The notes below the pieces were generated by a model, which made no database searches, was not told where the DNA came from, and saw only the letters and a program-made list of their open reading frames with translations. From positions 58,489,617 through 58,553,616 of the forward strand of contig JACSVZ010000002.1 of assembly GCA_014706295.1 (NCBI GenBank): a stretch of 64,000 nt of DNA. The letters run 5' to 3'. Below are positions 27,701 through 38,544 of this stretch, piece after piece (within the stretch, counting starts at the first letter, position 1; each line of letters starts with the position of its first letter). The stretch is from Lycocorax pyrrhopterus obiensis. Taxonomy: Eukaryota > Chordata > Aves > Passeriformes > Paradisaeidae. The translations under genes were made by a program, and so were the position numbers.

Positions 27701-28200
27701 GTCCAGAATAGTATTTTTAAAATAAATCAGAGCACTGTGTTTCATGGCCACCAGTCTGATAACCCAGTCTTGTGCTTCCTCTGATAGCAAAAAGGAAAGA
27801 TGAGTATGCCGACTGATGCAGCTCTGTACTTTGGATTCTAGTGAGTTTTAATTTAAAGTAGAACTAGTTTCACAAACAGATATTTTTTCAAGTAAAACAC
27901 TTCAGAGGCTGAACTCATGATTTCTTACCGTTTTTGAGTCAAAGGGGGAAAACAGCACTGAGTGAAAGAGACAGAATTGTCCACTATACTTCCTGGAGCA
28001 GCATACAAAAGTAGCATTGCAAAGAAACAGAAATATCGGGACTGGTGTGAATCAAGTATGAATGCAAATACATGAGTGAACGCAGAGGGGAAAAAACAAA
28101 CAACAAGTGCTGGTAACACCTAGATCAGTGGGTGTGTTTATCCTGACTGGGAAAACACTTGCTTTAGCTAGAGGAGCTGGTGATCCACGTTGCAGCTTGC
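21756..28200. other. Intergenic AT-rich stretch
   Basis: I see no exon with a recognisable domain, no RNA gene and no clear transposon in this stretch. Minor features are a G-rich tract at 26660-26690 followed by a short GT run at 26698-26722. The open frame at 24301-24645 (-) has no recognisable motif. Confidence 0.5.
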
Positions 28201-28214
28201 GTGAGCAGGCACAG

Positions 28215-28506
28215 AGCTGCACTGTGCTGTGCTGTGCTGCACACCCAGCATGGCGCTCGCACTGTGCTGTGCTGTGCTGTGCTGTGCTGTGCTGTGCTGC
28301 ACACCCAGCGTGGCACTCACACTCTGCTGTGCTGTGCTGTGCTGTGCTGCACACCCAGCATGGCGCTTGCACTGTGCTGTGCTGTGCTGTGCTGCACACC
28401 CAGCGTGGCCTTCACACTCTGCTATGCTGTGCTGTGCTGTGCTGTGCTGTGCTGTGCTGTGCTGTGCTGCACACCCAGCGTGGCACTCGCACTGTGCTGT
28501 GCTGTT
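28215..28506. repeat. Composite minisatellite: (GTGCT)n alternating with a conserved spacer
   Basis: Runs of the pentamer GTGCT alternate with a conserved spacer containing GCACACCCAGC(A/G)TGGC. The ACACCC word occurs at 28241, 28301, 28351, 28396 and 28471. The intervals are 60, 50, 45 and 75 bases, all multiples of five, so copies differ by whole pentamers. No frame of the pentamer contains a stop, which explains the 115-179 codon open frames on both strands; these are artefacts and not genes. The array sits in the TPPP-BRD9 intergenic region. Confidence 0.95.
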
Positions 28507-29266
28507 CGTGTCCCATGTCTGCAGGGTCACCTCAGCAGTTGGCTGCAGCAGAGGAGCCCACAGGCAGCCCCTACTCCACCTGCACATCCTTGCCCATGTC
28601 CAGCAGTGCAGCCAGAAGTTCTTACCTCCACAACCTTCAGGAGTAGAGCTGCTTACTTGTAAGAACATTATTTAGTATCTTAAAGGACCAAAGAGGAGGA
28701 ACTTGTCTCCGTGGATGGTTTCTGCATAGCACACTGTGCCAAAGTCTGCCCAGGGCCCACCTGATGCTGCATGCAAGTGTGCTTCTCAGCATCTGAAGGG
28801 ATAAAAGGTTTACTCCCAACCTATATTCCTCTTTTTATTCTGTCTTATTTATTGTGTCTTCTTAAAGCATCTATTTTATTAAGCCATTTGTTGTCAGGTC
28901 TTTCTTACTGAGCTGCAGAAAGTGCCCTGCACCTTCTTTCTCACCTCACCCACACTCCAGACCTTGGTGCAGAACTGCAGGTCGTCACAGTCTCAGCACG
29001 TAAACATGCAGCTTATCGAGATTTCTAATTAGGCAAACAAAGGACAGACTATTTTCAGAAAAGGAGGCAAAAGGATTGATTCATAAAACAGTGACGCTGT
29101 CTAATAACACTCAGAGGTAGGACATGATGAAAAAACAAAAGGTAACAATCACTGTGAACTTAGAAAGGCACAAAAAATATGTTCAGGAGAACCAGGTTGT
29201 AGTTACTGATCATGAATAATCCAGGACATGCCAAGGACTTAGTAAGCAGCGCCCCTTGTTCTGCTA

Positions 29267-29808
29267 TGTCATGGTGTAACCCCAGATGGCAACTGAGCAC
29301 CAAGTAGCCACTCACTGACTCCCCCTCCCCTTACCCGAACACCATGATGGGGAGGAGAATCAAAAACTGGTAAAACCCATGGGCTGAGATAAGAACAGTT
29401 TAATAATCAAAATAAATTTAAGTGTAATAGTAATTAATAATAATAATGCAATGCGAGATAACAAAAAGAGAGAAAAGAAAATCCAAGAGAAACAAGTGAT
29501 GCACTGTACCATTCCTCTCCACCCACTGACTGATGCCCAGCCCATCTCCCAGCAGTGATCAGCCCCTCCCAGACAACTCTCCCTGGTTTATATACTGGAC
29601 ATGATATTCTAGGGAAAGTCCCTTTGGCCGGTTTGGGTCAGCTGTCCTGGCCATTTTCCCTCCCAGGTCATCGTGCAGCTCCTCACCGGCAGAGCACAGG
29701 AACCTGAAAAGGCCCTGGCTCAGGGTAAGCACTGCTGGGCACCAACTGAGCCATCAGTGTGTTATCAACATCAGTCTCATATTGGGTCCATAACACAGTA
29801 CTGTATCA
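29267..29808 (-). mobile_element. Solo LTR, avian ERVL-like, minus strand
   Basis: Read on the minus strand it starts TGATACAGTACTGTG and ends GGGGTTACACCATGACA. It has a CAGTATATAAACC TATA-like stretch and a poly(A)-signal-like region rich in ATTATTAAT. Several segments resemble the LTR at 1738-2319 (AGCAGTGCTTAC, GCCAGGGCCTTTTC, the CAG.TATATAAA box and the terminal GGGGTTA.ACCA.GACA), so the two are related subfamilies. The 4-base word TAGC flanks both ends, a weak target-site-duplication call. The 5' edge is less certain than the 3' edge. Confidence 0.75.
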
Positions 29809-30819
29809 GCTACTAGGAAAAGAATTAACTCTCTCCCAGTGGAAACCAGGATATGTTGCCAGAAGTACTCCTGGCCACACCACTTGAATATACACACCTT
29901 GGTTCTTCTGACAGAATAAGTGAAATATAAGTGAGTGGGCTAAGTGAGATGAGCTTTAAAATAAAAATCACTGTCCCTTTCTGTATGGTCTCACACAGAT
30001 TTCTTATGTTATATGCCTCATTAATTGGTCCTCCACTGAAATTTGTCAATTTAGACACAACCGGATAAAATAAAAAACTAGCAAATATCTCCAGCCATGG
30101 AGATAGAAAAGGAGAACAGATCTAACTGTGCTATACATGAGGGAGTGTCACAGTTAAAAAAAAACCAAACCACTTTCAAGTCATGGACCCACATACAGCA
30201 ATAATGGCTACACCATTCTCTGCTGGTCAGGAGCACGTCTGGTAATTCTAGTGAACAGGAATAGATTGGAAATCCCAGGCAATTACTGCGTGACATCACC
30301 CACAGTGCCCTCACAGATCTGCTTGAACAAGAAATATAAATATCTCGGGCCATTTCAAATTTACTTCTCTTTTAAATATCCCGTGATAGCAACAAGGGAA
30401 AGCTGCATTTACAAGAGGCCAGAGTCTGCCTGGTATGTATGACCAAATTCCTTCTCTCATTTAATTTACTACTGAATTTCGTTCCTAGTATACTGCTCAG
30501 CTTTCCCATCACCTCCCAGCAGTTCCCTCCTTTGGATCAAATGGGAATACATTAGGGTACGAAGGAGTATCAGAGCTCTGTATTGAACTTCAGAGGGAAA
30601 GCAAAGCTGCAAACAGTACACCAAGGCAATAGAGTGCCAGAAATCCTGACCTGGAATGAGAACAAAAAATGCCATGGAAATTAGCACTTTTACAAGAGCT
30701 TTTTAGCTTCATGTGAGAACACAGAATGGCAAAAAGCTCTGTTCTTGAAAACACTGCCTCCCAGTGCCATATTGTCCGCCACTGGAAAAATCTGTGCTAC
30801 TTTCTCCTAGAAGACTATA

Positions 30820-30880
30820 TCAGAGAATACCCTGAGTTGAAAGAGACACACAATGATCATGGAGTCCAACTCCTGGTATA
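30820..30880 (-). mobile_element. Short CR1 3'-end remnant
   Basis: The segment resembles the reverse complement of a CR1 3' end (AGAATACC.TGAGTTGAAAGAGAC...GATCATGGAGTCCAACTCC). About 60 bases survive. Old and diverged. Confidence 0.55.
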
Positions 30881-32425
30881 TTTAGCTATTTAGCTAATTT
30901 AACTAATTATTTAGCATAATTTTGCTAATAAAAATTTGTGATATACAGTCAAAGCTTAGCAATAAAGTTGAAAGCTGTTTTCCAGAAGAATCTGCAAAAT
31001 GCAAGGCACCACCTCGGCATTTCTCATATGAGCTTGATTTCCACAACTGTTTCACTTTTAAAGTCACAAGAATCTGTTTACGGACACTGTGTTAATAGTT
31101 GCTGCATTATTTGCAGACGAATTAAGTAATTTGTAGCAGAGTTTCTCAGTTGCTCTCCCACACTAAAATTATTCACAAGACTAAGCTTACAAATAAAATA
31201 GAATTAAGTTTTAGATGAGAACAGACAGGGTTATGGAGCCTATTCTAGAACCAGTGCCAAAGTGCACTTTAAATTGGAAGTGGAATCCCCTCTTTAAATG
31301 GTTTTGTACTGCTGGAAAGAAAAAGCTACAGTCCCACTTATATCTAGGCCAGAGCCCCTCAGCAACCTGACAGCAGGCAAATCCTCTCTTTGAGGTCAAT
31401 CTTTCAGGTTTTTTTTTCCTTTGACCCAACTCAGAAGTGATTCAAAAGCACATTATGTCATACTCTAAAGCTGCTGTTCCAACAAACTGTTTGGCTGCCA
31501 GTCTGTGACAGTCTGAGTCCTTCCCAAGGGCAACAAAGCAGAGAATATCATCTGCTTCATCATGCTCTCAGCATACTAATGTTCAGTAATAAAATAAACA
31601 TACAATCCCATGCCTATTACTTCCCCACAGAACTCATGAAAAAACACCCACTAAACCCACAAAGACAACGCTGGCTGCAAATAGAAGGCAACATTTTTCT
31701 CTCACACATTCACTTGAAGGGGGTTGACAGAGCTCAACAAAGTTTTTCTGTCATTTCTAACAAAGAACATGCAGCGTGGCACAAATCATGATACTTTTGT
31801 CAAAGGTAGTGTGAACAAGAATTTTAAGTGAAAAATGGAGCTGGGTAGTGAAGAAGTGTCTCACATGGAAAAAAGTAGAGTGTGCTTTACCTCAACAATA
31901 TCTCTTCAGTTAAACCCACTTAAGGGCTTCAGACTCTTGTACATGATTTACACAGTTCTTTATAGAACAACCCTTTATCAGTGGGCATTATTATAATAAT
32001 GTTCTTATGGAATTCTGCATAATCTTTCCAACCAGTCCAAGAGGAATGCCCATGAATGTGTCTGGAAAATCTTGGGAAAAAAAAAAGCGGCAGGTGTGGA
32101 GAGTAGGAGAAAAGAAAGTAAATTACCATTTTCAGGGTTGCTGGATTTTCACCACAAGAAATTAGAAAAAATAGTATGATGTGCTCACTTTTCAACCTGG
32201 TACAAGCTCTTACCTTCTTTAGTTGGATAAATATTGGTGTGAAATAAGACCCACTTATTCCCCTTCAAAATATGGATAGCTAAAGTTTTAGACATCATTT
32301 GAAGAAAGATATCTTGCTTTTTTAGAGCTGTGAACTTGTTCCAAGATGAAGTACACAGCTCCTGCTTTATCATTTTCATGCTGGAAGTCAGGAAAAATAT
32401 CAGAACAAGCTTGCCGTAGGATGGG
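30881..32425. other. Intergenic stretch without recognised features
   Basis: AT-rich. No gene, RNA or repeat family recognised. Confidence 0.5.
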
Positions 32426-32429
32426 TTGT

Positions 32430-32512
32430 GTAGCCAGATTGCCAGAGGTATTTGATATCTCCAGCCCTGAAAGTTTTCAAGACTCAGCTAGGCAAAGCTG
32501 CAGCTGACCAAC
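32430..32512 (+). mobile_element. Diverged CR1-like fragment
   Basis: A segment resembling GATATCTCCAGCCCTG..AGTTTTCAAGACTCAGCTAG.CAAAGC matches the pattern of the CR1 3' region that precedes the terminal tail. It is short and diverged, so the call is tentative. Confidence 0.5.
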
Positions 32513-32518
32513 ATGGTG

Positions 32519-32551
32519 AATATACTGGATCATCTAGAGATCCAGTATATT
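32519..32551. repeat. Perfect 13-bp inverted repeat with 7-base loop
   Basis: The arms AATATACTGGATC (32519-32531) and GATCCAGTATATT (32539-32551) are exact reverse complements around the loop ATCTAGA. The sequence could form a hairpin. No function can be assigned. Confidence 0.9.
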
Positions 32552-33030
32552 TATGACCTTTTGAAAACACAACGTTACAAGCAGCAGTTAAACAAGGAAG
32601 AAAATTATGGTACAGGCATGGGAAGAGAAAATCCGACTGACAAACCTGGGAATTTCACAGAATCATCATGTTGGCACCACAAGCATACAGGAACTTCTAT
32701 GAATTCTCTCACATCTAGGGTTTAGTTTGACAAACAATTCCTGATAAGACTAAGAACCAGTAATGTTGGCTATTTCTAGCCACAACTGTACAGACAGAAG
32801 CTCTTTTGGAATTGAATTTGGTAATTTAACCCCTCTGTTACCATGTGATTTGACACTGGACTAGGTGTAAACAACTGAACCATTTTAAAGATAAGGATTT
32901 TATGGAAATTATAGGAACTTAAAACTTCAGTAGCCTTCTTGCAGAACTGCTTAGTTTTTGATGGTGGTTCTTTCAACTCTACTTTTTCAGAGGAGTTTTT
33001 TTAAAAAGCCCCTGAATACTGGAATATTAA

Positions 33031-33300
33031 GAGTGGTTTGAGCATCCTTCTGGTGGAATACTCAGTTTGGTGTTCCTTGACACTCTTCAAGTAATTCCTG
33101 CCAAACCAGAGAATGATCCTCCTGGACTAATATTCTGCCTCCTCAGAACCGGTCATTTAAATTTTAAATTTACCTTCATATTGCAACATGGTTATAATTC
33201 ACATACAGCTAAGAGAATGTTTGAAGCTCATTTACAGGCATTTCATACTTATCTAAAACAGGAGATTGATAAGCTACAGATAGTGGCGGAAGTTGGACCC
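33031..33300 (+). pseudogene. Unassigned protein-like reading frame, interrupted by an LTR
   Basis: After a stop at 33028-33030 there is a stop-free frame of 90 codons up to the LTR insertion at 33301. It reads with balanced, protein-like composition (for example GILSLVFLDTLQVIPAKP, then HLQAFHTYLKQEIDKLQ). I do not recognise the family. There is no ATG at a sensible start; upstream the same frame has stops at 33013-33015 and 33028-33030. Beyond the LTR, protein-like sequence resumes in another frame (33520 onward), shifted by one base after the LTR and one copy of its duplication are removed. This looks like part of a broken gene or retrocopy, but chance is possible. Decisive test: a protein search of both segments against avian proteomes. 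Confidence 0.35.
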
Positions 33301-33516
33301 TGTACTGTCGCTGTTGCACCACGAACGGCGAAAAATAATGACACAAAGTCCAAGTCCAGGAGCAATAATGGCTTATTTAATTAGTTATAAATCAGTTTAT
33401 ATAACTTTATATAGCATGGCACGAGGTCATTGGTCACTCATCATCCGCCTCCTAGAATGATTGGTGGAGGCTATAAAACATTCGTTTGAAAATATTTTCT
33501 TCAGTATACCATAACA
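33301..33516 (-). mobile_element. Small solo LTR (216 bp) with 4-bp duplication
   Basis: The block has TG...CA ends (TGTACTGTCGC at one end, CCATAACA at the other) flanked by ACCC on both sides (33297-33300 and 33517-33520). Read on the minus strand it starts TGTTATGGTATACTG, has a TATA-like GCTATATAAAG and an ATTAAATAAGCC poly(A)-signal region, and ends GCGACAGTACA. That is the order of U3, R and U5 in a compact LTR. No internal retroviral sequence is present. It splits the protein-like frame described for 33031-33300 and 33520-33750. Confidence 0.7.
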
Positions 33517-33519
33517 ACC

Positions 33520-33749
33520 CTGCTGCTGAACAACTGCAGGTGCAAGATAAAGTTAGTTTACAAGAACCCCGTAGCAATGTTTTTCATAGTTTCTGTGAGA
33601 AATACAGAGCTCTCACAAAATGCTGCAGAAAGCTGGAAAATTTCTCTGCTAAAGCTTTTCAGCATCTACAGTGTACTTGTCCATTAAAGAGTTTTTCTTT
33701 CAAGTCGCCACTGCAAGTGGGACCATGCTGTTTGGTCATTCATATGTAG
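33520..33749 (+). pseudogene. Second part of the unassigned protein-like frame
   Basis: A stop-free frame follows the LTR and contains AAEQLQVQDKVSLQEP, then NVFHSFCEKYRALTKCC and KLENFSAKAFQHLQ. The helix-like, charged composition resembles the segment before the LTR. The frame is offset by one base from that segment, so a single intact protein is not encoded. Another frame (33671-34039) is also open but shows no recognisable motif. I cannot name the parent gene. Confidence 0.3.
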
Positions 33750-36700
33750 GTCACATTATGACTGTAGCCTGTTATTCATCCCTTCAAATAGGTTTTAGTT
33801 GCCCAAACGAATGGAAAATCAAAAGGATCAATGGTGCCCTCCAACCAAAATGTGCTCAGTATGGCAGATGCACAACTACAAACTCTATTAATAGTCTGAT
33901 ACTATCTGTCCTTTATGCCGATCATATGGAGCCAATTAACTACCTTAACTCAAGTGAAGAAAGTCACTTCTTGGAAAGTGACCAGCAGATGACCAGCTGC
34001 ATCTTAATTTTTCATTCCTGCCCCCATGCTTGGACATAAGCAGAAAAAAGAGAAAGCACAGCCAAAGAGGCCTAACAAACAAGTAACACTTAGCCATTTC
34101 TAGAACACATTTTACTCATGTGAAAACACAAGAATAACCCTGAGATTGTTTTATCACAAACCATGAATTTGGGGCCAATATGCTCCCAGAACAGAGGAGC
34201 CATGGCAAGGTAACTGGAAGATGTTGTTCAGAATATTCTTTTAAGACAGTATCCTTCAAAGAAGGCTAATTTATTGATGAAAATTCTTTATGGCAAGGCA
34301 TCAATGCAACGAAAGACTGAGAAACTCACTGAAGCATTTTTAATCAAAATATCCTATCTTAAAAAGGCTGATTTCACGTGTATTTCTCAGCTTTATAACA
34401 GCCCCAGTCTTGGCACTTCAAAGTTTCAGGCACTGGGCATGTGACTACACTGAGGGATTATAACAAGCCAGGGGATTTACAGCCCAGACTAACAGCAGTT
34501 GGATTTCTTTGGGAGTTTAAAGCCCTGTGAGCTGTTCTGGTCCTGACTGCTGGTAGAAAAAGAAAACAGCATGTCAGATGCAACTCAGCAGCCATATAGC
34601 TTAGGATACAGCCAACAGCTGGACTAATGAGGTCAGGGGAGGATTGATTCAGCTCATGAATGGTAAACAAGATTTACCATTGAAGACAATGGGACATAAT
34701 TACCAAGTAGGGAAAAATAGAAGCCCAAAGGAGTATTTCGGTAACTTGTGAATAAACTTGTGACATTTTCTCTGACCTCTGCTTTCTTTTCCTCCAGACA
34801 CAGGTGTTAATGTGTTATTTTCTTCCTTTTTGTTGTTTTATTTGTTTCAAGCTCAGAACATCAGGATTTTTCCAGAAAAAAACTCTTGCTTGCTTGCTTT
34901 CTGCAGTTCTACGACACATTTTGACACCGGTTAATAAGTACCAAAAAGGTGTTTGAGTGAACTGAGAAGGAGCAGTCTTCTACAGCCTAATACTACAGAT
35001 AAGGGCAATGAGATGTATGATCCAGTTGTCCAGTGACTACATGATTAAATGGCTCGTGCTTTTAATGCAAGAAGCAAACAGCCAGCCTTGTTCTAAAGAG
35101 CAAAAGCTTCCCTTTTCTGCAAAGACATTGTTCTTACAGCAGTAAGTTATCACACTGAAGGACGTTTCCCCTAATTAAAGTCAATAAAATGAATGCAAGC
35201 AAGACAGGTTTTCATGTCCACCTCTCCAATGAGTCATTCACGGGTTTAGCAGTTCATTAATGAAATCCAACATCCTGATGATTACATGAGCTTTATAAGA
35301 TTTTTTTCTCTTAGCTTTAATTTTCTGAGCTGGTTCTAATCAGATAAGTAATGAGGGTATAGTCTTTAACCTCGTTGTCAAGAAAAGCAAAGATAGGCAG
35401 ACGGTAACCATGGGACAGGGTTATACTCTGTGATATCAAGCACCCTAGCAACAGGGATCTACAAACAGCAGCTGGAAAACGCATTCTCCTTGCTATTTCA
35501 CTGAATTATTGTGGGGTTTTATACTGAGACTGCGGCGTTCGTTTAGAGGTATTTTTCTTCTCCCATCCCCCATGTAAACAAGTCTCATTACAAAGCTCTA
35601 AAGACAAATATTTCAAATATAGATGAACATTTTGCACTTGGAGAGCTGCCCTGTAACGATGCAACAGAACACAAGGCCTTATCTCTCTTGGATAGGGAGT
35701 GATGTCAACAGTAGCTATGTTAACAAAGAGGTCAATAATGACTAGTAAACATAACCCAAACAATTGAGTAAGTGAAGGGTAAGCCATCAGGGGCTGGTGC
35801 AGAAGAGAGGCTAGTGCTTTTACACGACCTTTAAAAAAATTCTTCATTTATTTGTATCAGGAACACACAAAGCAGAGACAGACAGTTAGCTGGACTCTTT
35901 TTATTAATTATTATAGAGAAATTTTCATTATCTTTTCATACATTCCACAGCAACCCACTTCCAAACACTGCTCAGTGGAAAACCCCAACCATTCAGTTGA
36001 AAAGACTGTCAAACTGATCTCTTGGAAGTATAATATCCCCAGCAGCATTTTGTCAGAGACAGTATGTGCGTACACAAGAGAAAATTAGCATTTCTACTGA
36101 ACCGGTAAAGAAGGGCAGCTATGTAGAAACATACCACGACCTAAATAAGTCACAATACAATGCACCAATAAACAGTTCATTAAAAAATCCAACAAAACTG
36201 CCAGCAACTGTTTGTTTGTTTGTTTTCAGATCTCCCTTGAAAAATTTGTGAAAAAATTTGTTGGCTTGCAAATTTTACTTCATGCTCTTGATAAGTAATT
36301 CTTCCTTCTATGCACATTGAAACGACGTGTGTTCCCAGAGGGTACAGGACAAAGGCTACTTTTAAGAACAACTCTAAGGAATATGTCAGGGCTCCTCGTT
36401 ACTGCTCTGCATTACAGACTGCATCTGAAGGCTACGCGAACTGTTCGTAACAACTGGACAAGTCTCTATTTCAACAAGTATCAACAAATGTCACAACTGA
36501 CAATAATACATCTTCATTTTCAGGTTTAACTCTGTCGTCTTTAAGGGCTTTGTCAATTAGACCGTACAGTACTGCACTTGCCATGTGCCTTTCCCTGTGA
36601 AGAAAAAACAACCTCTAACAGCTGCCACACAAAGATGTTTTGACATCCATATGATACAGAGCCTTAAACTGCTGAACACACCTTAATTCAGCTGTTTGTT

Positions 36701-38027
36701 GGGTGGCTGTAGTTTAAACTCCTTCTGGAATGATAAAATGTATGCTTCAGTGCCTCCATGGTTTTTTATAAGCCGTTCTGCTTTTACCTAGTTTTCAGGC
36801 AATATTTCTGAAGCATAAGTAAGTATACTATGACAAGAATCCTGAGAACCAGCTAAAACCAAAAAACAGCCTTTAAAACCGATATCTACTCCATCTCAGG
36901 ATTTTTCACCTAAATTCTTTAAAGGTGCTCGTTTACTTCTTGGGTTGTGGAAAACATGAGTGCTATCAGTTGAACAACAAACAGATGATTCCGTGATGTA
37001 TTTACTTGAGATACTGCCAGAAATCCACACCTTGCACTAACAGATCTGACGCACGGAGTACTTGGGGAAAAAAAATCAAACAAAAAATATTAATGCATGA
37101 AAAAAATTATCAAATAAAATTTCATTCTAGATGTTGAAAACAAAGATATTAGCAATTTCTATAAAAGTAATTAAAGGGAAAAAACAGTAGAAAACAAAGG
37201 AAGTTACACTGGTTTGTTCTTTTGTTGTTGTTGTTAATTTTTTTTTTAAAGTTCTTTTCAGTGTAAACTCTGTCCTTAATCTCAGCAGATCCTGCATGAA
37301 GTGCTACAGTTCACCAATCATCACAGGTGTTTACAACAAATACTTGCATATTTAAACAAACATAGACAGCAATTTTTAGTTCAGTGAATATTCCAGCCAC
37401 TTAGAACTTGGCAGAAAGCCCTGTCAAAACAGATAAAAAGGCTACATAAAGCAGGGCAACACAGAAAGTACAGTTTTTGCTTACACTCCCATGGCTGCTA
37501 CATGACATTAGTCATGTAGTAATGACGTAAATATCCAAATAGACATCAAAATGGTGACAAAATTAATTAGACTCCAGTCCCTTATCCTATCAAAGTGGCT
37601 TGAACTGAGAATACTCAAAGCAGTCTGTAACTTGCTGATAAAGTCTGTGCGCTTCACCAGCACACAAAATGTGCAAGTGACTTATGCACTATTTGTTCCT
37701 CGGCATAGCATTTAACTGGGGTTAATCAGGACTTGCAGCCCCTTGCAGATCTTATCAGCTTTGGAAAAGCAGTTGGACATCAAAGAATGAAATGTAAAGG
37801 AAAGACCCTGCAAAGTAACCTGTTACTACCTTATTCTTAGTTCCATACCTCCAGATCCTTCTCACTGTAATATCCACTTGCTCCACCCCATTCCACTCAG
37901 CCAGCAGTTCTTGCCTGTGTACATGGCAAAAGTGACTGATGACAGGTAAAATGTTGCAGAACCCACTAAAAGTTTTAATGCTACAAGATAATTTCAGTCA
38001 ACATTTGAGTGGTCAAAGGACGACAAT
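33750..38027. other. Intergenic stretch, one unexplained ORF
   Basis: No repeat or gene recognised. A minus-strand frame at 35506-35847 encodes 113 residues, starting with an ATG, with a hydrophobic segment (about LTQLFGLCLLVIIDLFVNI). I know no family for it and treat it as probably chance. Confidence 0.45.
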
Positions 38028-38544
38028 TATTAGGGAGACTTCCCTGTCCGACCATCCAGGAGCCACTCTGGCATCACCTAAGCTGGGACCGAGGCCCCTT
38101 TGCAGCTACACCCCCCATTCTCACAGTCACACCAGGTTTCCTTATGGGCTCAACCCCAGGTTTCCCTTAGCAGAGTCTCTGATGTCCAGATCCTTAAAAT
38201 AATTGAATCTTGGAGCAATAACAAAACAACAGCTCCAGCTCAGTGCCTCCAAGGAGGGACCCTGAACAAAGGAACCACTGGGCTTTTATACCCTCATTTA
38301 TTAGAAATATCAATCATCAAAGCGCGCTTTCCTTTCAGTGTGGGCTAAAAGACATTCAGTTTAGGCGAGTGTGCACAAACACGCCCACAGTGTATCTCAA
38401 CACCCTCCAGCCAAAACTGGAGACAGCCAAGACAGTTGTTATCTTTTACAGCAGCCCAGGTTACAAGAAACAAGTTTGGCCACTTCTTTACACAGACATT
38501 TGTAATCTCTAATCTCCTGGGGGAACAATGCCCCACTCCCCACA
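38028..38544 (-). mobile_element. Solo LTR, ERVK-like, minus strand
   Basis: Read on the minus strand the block begins TGTGGGGAGTGGGGC and ends near GGGAAGTCTCCCTAATA, matching the TGT.GGGG / CCCTAA.A style of terminus. It carries GAGGGTATAAAAGCCC, a clear TATA box, followed by GC-rich sequence with the repeated words GGGAAACCTGG and GGAAACCTGGTG. The start at 38544 is clear. The other end is approximate and no target-site duplication was matched (a GTGGCT hexamer repeat would instead place it near 38065). Confidence 0.65.

Noticed and set aside
28052..28675. Cysteine-rich frames of 115-179 codons on both strands
   Set aside because: They are translations of the (GTGCT)n composite minisatellite, which has no stop in any frame.
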